Assembly: GCA_035512775.1 (NCBI GenBank)
Contig: DATKDI010000039.1
Coordinates: forward strand, 1-15,176
DNA: 15,176 nt
Reading direction: 5' to 3'
Source of the DNA: JAJNBA01 sp035512775
Lineage (GTDB): Bacteria; Actinomycetota; UBA4738; HRBIN12
The notes beneath the pieces are model-generated. The model saw only the letters and a program-made list of their open reading frames with translations. It was not told where the DNA came from and did not search any database. Positions within the stretch are counted from its first letter, which is position 1. Each line of letters begins with the position of its first letter. The translations under genes and the position numbers were made by a program. Positions 13,309 to 15,176 of the stretch are shown here, piece after piece.

Positions 13309-14105
13309 TCGGGTTGGCCTCTGGGCTTCTGGCGATCGCCGGGGTGTTCGCGGAGCGTGCCATCACGATCGCCCGCGCAGACGGGCTGGCCGAGCAGCTG
13401 GGGATCGAACGGCGCGATCGAGCGGTTCATCTTCCGTCATGGATGTCGCTGTGCCTGCCTGCGTTCCTCGTCGCATGCGTGGTCGTCGGGCCGGTGCCGA
13501 CCTTGACAGGAAGCGCGGGCATCGCCGTGATCCATCGTCTGGTCCGCAGACGCCGGCGCGTCAACGCACGCTCTCGCACGGCCGAACAGATCGCGGACGC
13601 GGTTGGCGGGATGTCCGCCGGACTCCGGGCCGGCCTATCCCTCCCGCAGTCGCTTGCCTACTCGCGGGACGAGGCCGACGAGCCGCTCAAGACCGATCTC
13701 GCCCGACTGGTCGAGAAGATCGAACTCGGCACGCCGGTCGGGGAAGCGCTCTCGGAGTGGGCGGAAGTCCTGGGCTCGGAGGACGCCTTCCTGATCGTCG
13801 GAGTCCTGGACCTCCACCGTCGCAGCGGCGGTGACCTGCCGACGGTGCTCGACGGTTTGGCCGCGACGCTGCGGGAGCGGCGAGCCGCCCATCGTGAGGT
13901 GCGCGCGCTCACGGCCCAAGCCCGGCTGTCCGGAGTGATCCTTGGCATGCTGCCGATCGGTTTCTTCGGCTTCCTGTTGTTGACCTCACGGCACGAGATG
14001 CTCCAGGCCATCGGCACTCCGCTCGGGGGGATGGCGCTCGGGATCGGCTTGGGGCTGGAGACGCTGGCGTTCCTCTGGATCCGGCATCTCCTGGAGGTGC
14101 GCTGA
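13305..14105 (+). CDS. tadB: TadB-like inner-membrane platform protein
   Basis: A 266-residue type II secretion F-domain (T2SSF) protein. The F-domain runs about 96-222, with GGMSAGLRAGLSLPQSL (101-117), GTPVGEAL and RRSGGDLPTVLDGLA (172-186), features of TadB/PilC-like platforms. Hydrophobic segments lie at about 48-68, 208-227 and 238-258, with a shorter one at the N-terminus (2-16). It forms the membrane base on which CpaF drives pilin extraction. The ATG overlaps the cpaF stop (ATGA), and the stop overlaps the tadC ATG (TGATG), so translation of the three genes is likely coupled. Confidence 0.92.
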   Translation: MIGLASGLLAIAGVFAERAITIARADGLAEQLGIERRDRAVHLPSWMSLCLPAFLVACVVVGPVPTLTGSAGIAVIHRLVRRRRRVNARSRTAEQIADAVGGMSAGLRAGLSLPQSLAYSRDEADEPLKTDLARLVEKIELGTPVGEALSEWAEVLGSEDAFLIVGVLDLHRRSGGDLPTVLDGLAATLRERRAAHREVRALTAQARLSGVILGMLPIGFFGFLLLTSRHEMLQAIGTPLGGMALGIGLGLETLAFLWIRHLLEVR

Positions 14106-14806
14106 TGGAGCCGCTCGTCGCGGAGGCGCTCGGAGCCCTTGCGGCCGGATGCGGCGTCGCCGGCGTCGCTCTCGCGGTCCCTCGGAAGGCGGCCCGAGGG
14201 AGGATCCGATACATAGATCCGCGGTACCTCTGGGGTGCAGCATTCGCGCTGCTTGGGGTGATGGCGCCCGGCCCGAAGCTACTGACCGTGCCTCTCGCCG
14301 TGCTACTCGGTGGGCGTCTCCGACGGCTCGCCGCAGCCCGCGCCGAGACTCACCGGCGGCGAGCCATGGATGCCGAGATCCCGCAGCTTCTCGATCTGCT
14401 CGCGGCGGGGTCCGCCGCGGGCCTGTCGGCGGTCGCAGGGCTCCATCGGTCGACGTCGGTCCTGCGCGGTCCCCTCGGTGTGGAGCTCGGCGCATCCCTC
14501 GAGGCCGTCGACCTCGGTGCGCGTTGGCGCGATGAGCTTGCGGCAGTCACCGAGCGCCTCTCCCTTCCCGACCTGCGACGTGCGGTCGCCGTACTGACGC
14601 GAACCGAGACGCTCGGCACCTCCCTTACGGAGGCGACGCGTGAGCTCGCTGCCGATGTCCGGAGATCCCGGCGCGCCGCTGTTGCCGAGCGAGCCCGTTC
14701 CGCGCCGGTGAAGATGCTCTTCCCCCTCGTCTTCCTGGTCCTCCCCGCATTCCTCCTCCTCACGGTGGTGCCGGTCCTGCTCACCACCGTCCAGTCCATC
14801 CGCTGA
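14105..14806 (+). CDS. tadC: TadC-like inner-membrane platform protein
   Basis: A 233-residue second T2SSF-domain protein (about 91-218): EIPQLLDLLAAGSAAGLS (91-108) aligns with the TadB/TadC F-domain start, TLGTSLTEATRELA (169-182) is the second conserved block, and KMLFPLVFLVLPAFLLLTVVP (203-223) is the C-terminal membrane helix. An N-terminal hydrophobic pair lies at about 43-70. Working as a partner of TadB in the Tad platform is the expected role. It starts one base inside the tadB stop (TGATG) and is followed 14 bases later by the Flp pilin. Confidence 0.9.
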   Translation: MEPLVAEALGALAAGCGVAGVALAVPRKAARGRIRYIDPRYLWGAAFALLGVMAPGPKLLTVPLAVLLGGRLRRLAAARAETHRRRAMDAEIPQLLDLLAAGSAAGLSAVAGLHRSTSVLRGPLGVELGASLEAVDLGARWRDELAAVTERLSLPDLRRAVAVLTRTETLGTSLTEATRELAADVRRSRRAAVAERARSAPVKMLFPLVFLVLPAFLLLTVVPVLLTTVQSIR

Positions 14807-14807
14807 G

Positions 14808-14816
14808 AGGAGGTGA
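14808..14816 (+). promoter_or_regulatory. Full-length Shine-Dalgarno sequence of the flp pilin gene
   Basis: AGGAGGTGA is a perfect nine-base complement to the 16S rRNA 3' end and lies four bases before the ATG at 14821. It is much stronger than any other site in the Tad operon, which fits the need for high pilin output relative to the machine components. Confidence 0.85.
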
Positions 14817-14820
14817 ACCG

Positions 14821-15033
14821 ATGCTCTTCCTGTACGCCCTGCTCCTGCGCACCGTCGACACCCTCCGGCTACGCAGGGAGGAAGGACAGACCACGGCCGA
14901 GTACGCGCTCGTGATCCTCGCCGCGGCCGCCGTGGCCGTGGTGTTGATCGCGTGGGCTCGTTCGTCCGGCAAGCTGCCCGCGTTCTTCGACAGCGTGATC
15001 GACAGCGTGATCGGTGATGCCAACGCTGCGTGA
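14821..15033 (+). CDS. flp: Flp-type major pilin prepilin
   Basis: A 70-residue class IVb prepilin. The leader ends EEG, with the prepilin-peptidase site predicted after Gly22. The mature protein begins QTTAEYALVILAAAAVAVVL, with Glu at +5 and Tyr at +6 as in Flp pilins, followed by a hydrophobic assembly helix (about 28-45) and a short C-terminal tail. The leader of about 22 residues is basic and partly hydrophobic. The gene has the strongest ribosome site in the window. A prepilin peptidase (TadV/CpaA) is needed but is not in the window. The tail contains a duplicated DSVI from a 12-base tandem repeat. The end of the gene overlaps tadE by 17 bases. Confidence 0.92.
   Translation: MLFLYALLLRTVDTLRLRREEGQTTAEYALVILAAAAVAVVLIAWARSSGKLPAFFDSVIDSVIGDANAA
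14989..15012 (+). repeat. 12-bp perfect tandem duplication in flp
   Basis: gacagcgtgatc occurs twice in direct tandem (14989-15000 and 15001-15012). It encodes DSVI-DSVI in the C-terminal tail of the pilin. It is in frame, so it adds four residues without disruption. Confidence 0.9.
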
Positions 15034-15176
15034 TGCCTCTTCGGCGGAACGCGGTACGGCGGCCGTCGAGTTCGCGCTGGTGCTCCCGCTCGTCCTGGTG
15101 GTAGCGCTCGCTCTCGTGCAGACGGGGTTGCTCGTCCGCGATCGGTTGCTGGTGGAGGCGGCGGCGCGCGCTGGAG
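15017..15176 (+). CDS. tadE: TadE-like pseudopilin, cut by the window edge
   Basis: A partial gene; 53 codons are visible and the 3' end is missing. The frame from ATG 15017 reads MPTLRDASSAERGTAAVEFA, followed by LVLPLVLVVALALVQTGLLV, the TadE/TadG signature: ERG-type prepilin site, a Glu five residues after the Gly, then a membrane helix. TadE is a minor pseudopilin processed by the prepilin peptidase. The start lies 17 bases inside the end of flp in another frame and has no clear ribosome site of its own, so translation probably depends on flp. A downstream start cannot be excluded, but no ATG or GTG precedes the motif at a better position. Confidence 0.85.
   Translation, partial: MPTLRDASSAERGTAAVEFALVLPLVLVVALALVQTGLLVRDRLLVEAAARAG

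Noticed and set aside
1..15176. CRISPR arrays, insertion sequences, integrases or toxin-antitoxin pairs.
   Set aside because: No spaced direct repeats, transposase motifs or terminal inverted repeats were seen. The only tandem repeats are coding ones, in the acidic-repeat gene and in flp.

Overview
This is a high-GC, gene-dense stretch of bacterial chromosome, most likely from an uncultured or deep-branching member of the Actinomycetota. The reasons are a deazaflavin (F420)-type nitroreductase, an MtrAB/LpqB-like regulator-kinase-lipoprotein set, a Tad locus with actinobacterial-looking TadB, TadC, Flp and TadE, and promoters that look like TAnnnT hexamers, several of them at leaderless spacing. 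The lineage is inferred from gene content only. No CRISPR array, complete mobile element, rRNA or tRNA was seen.

Layout. Positions 1-1359 lie on the minus strand: an exported protein with an acidic repeat and a basic tail (137-850), and a glyoxalase/VOC protein (928-1359). Divergent from these is a plus-strand pair, an F420-type nitroreductase (1433-1870) and a P1/DmpA-type self-cleaving peptidase (1874-2752), followed by a small orphan ORF (2811-3008). A minus-strand alkylation-repair pair comes next: an AlkA-type glycosylase (3563-4432) and a DinB-fold protein (3050-3538). From 4536 to the right edge everything is on the plus strand.

The right two thirds are dominated by Tad (Flp) pilus genes split into two blocks. 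A TadZ/CpaE homologue with a degraded ATPase site (4536-5645) comes first. It is followed by a response regulator, a sensor kinase and a GerMN/Gmad2 lipoprotein (5664-8524), then a GT4 glycosyltransferase and a glycogen-debranching-type glycoside hydrolase (8623-11801). The core Tad block then begins: CpaF/TadA ATPase, TadB, TadC, Flp pilin and TadE (12043 to the edge). Its genes overlap or nearly touch (ATGA, TGATG, and a 17-base flp/tadE overlap), so they are probably one operon. A short, well-initiated leader ORF (11999-12046) overlaps the cpaF start by ATGA and may couple its translation.

How the genes fit together. TadZ is expected to localise the pilus machine, CpaF powers it, TadB and TadC form the inner-membrane platform, Flp is the major pilin and TadE a pseudopilin. 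The prepilin peptidase, secretin and CpaB components are not in the window and may lie downstream. The embedded two-component system and lipoprotein probably sense an envelope state. Whether they control the Tad genes is an inference from position only. Nothing here is clearly a wholly new system. The most unusual points are the pseudo-ATPase TadZ, the coupled leader peptide before cpaF, the repeated leaderless promoter geometry, and the acidic-repeat/basic-tail exported protein.
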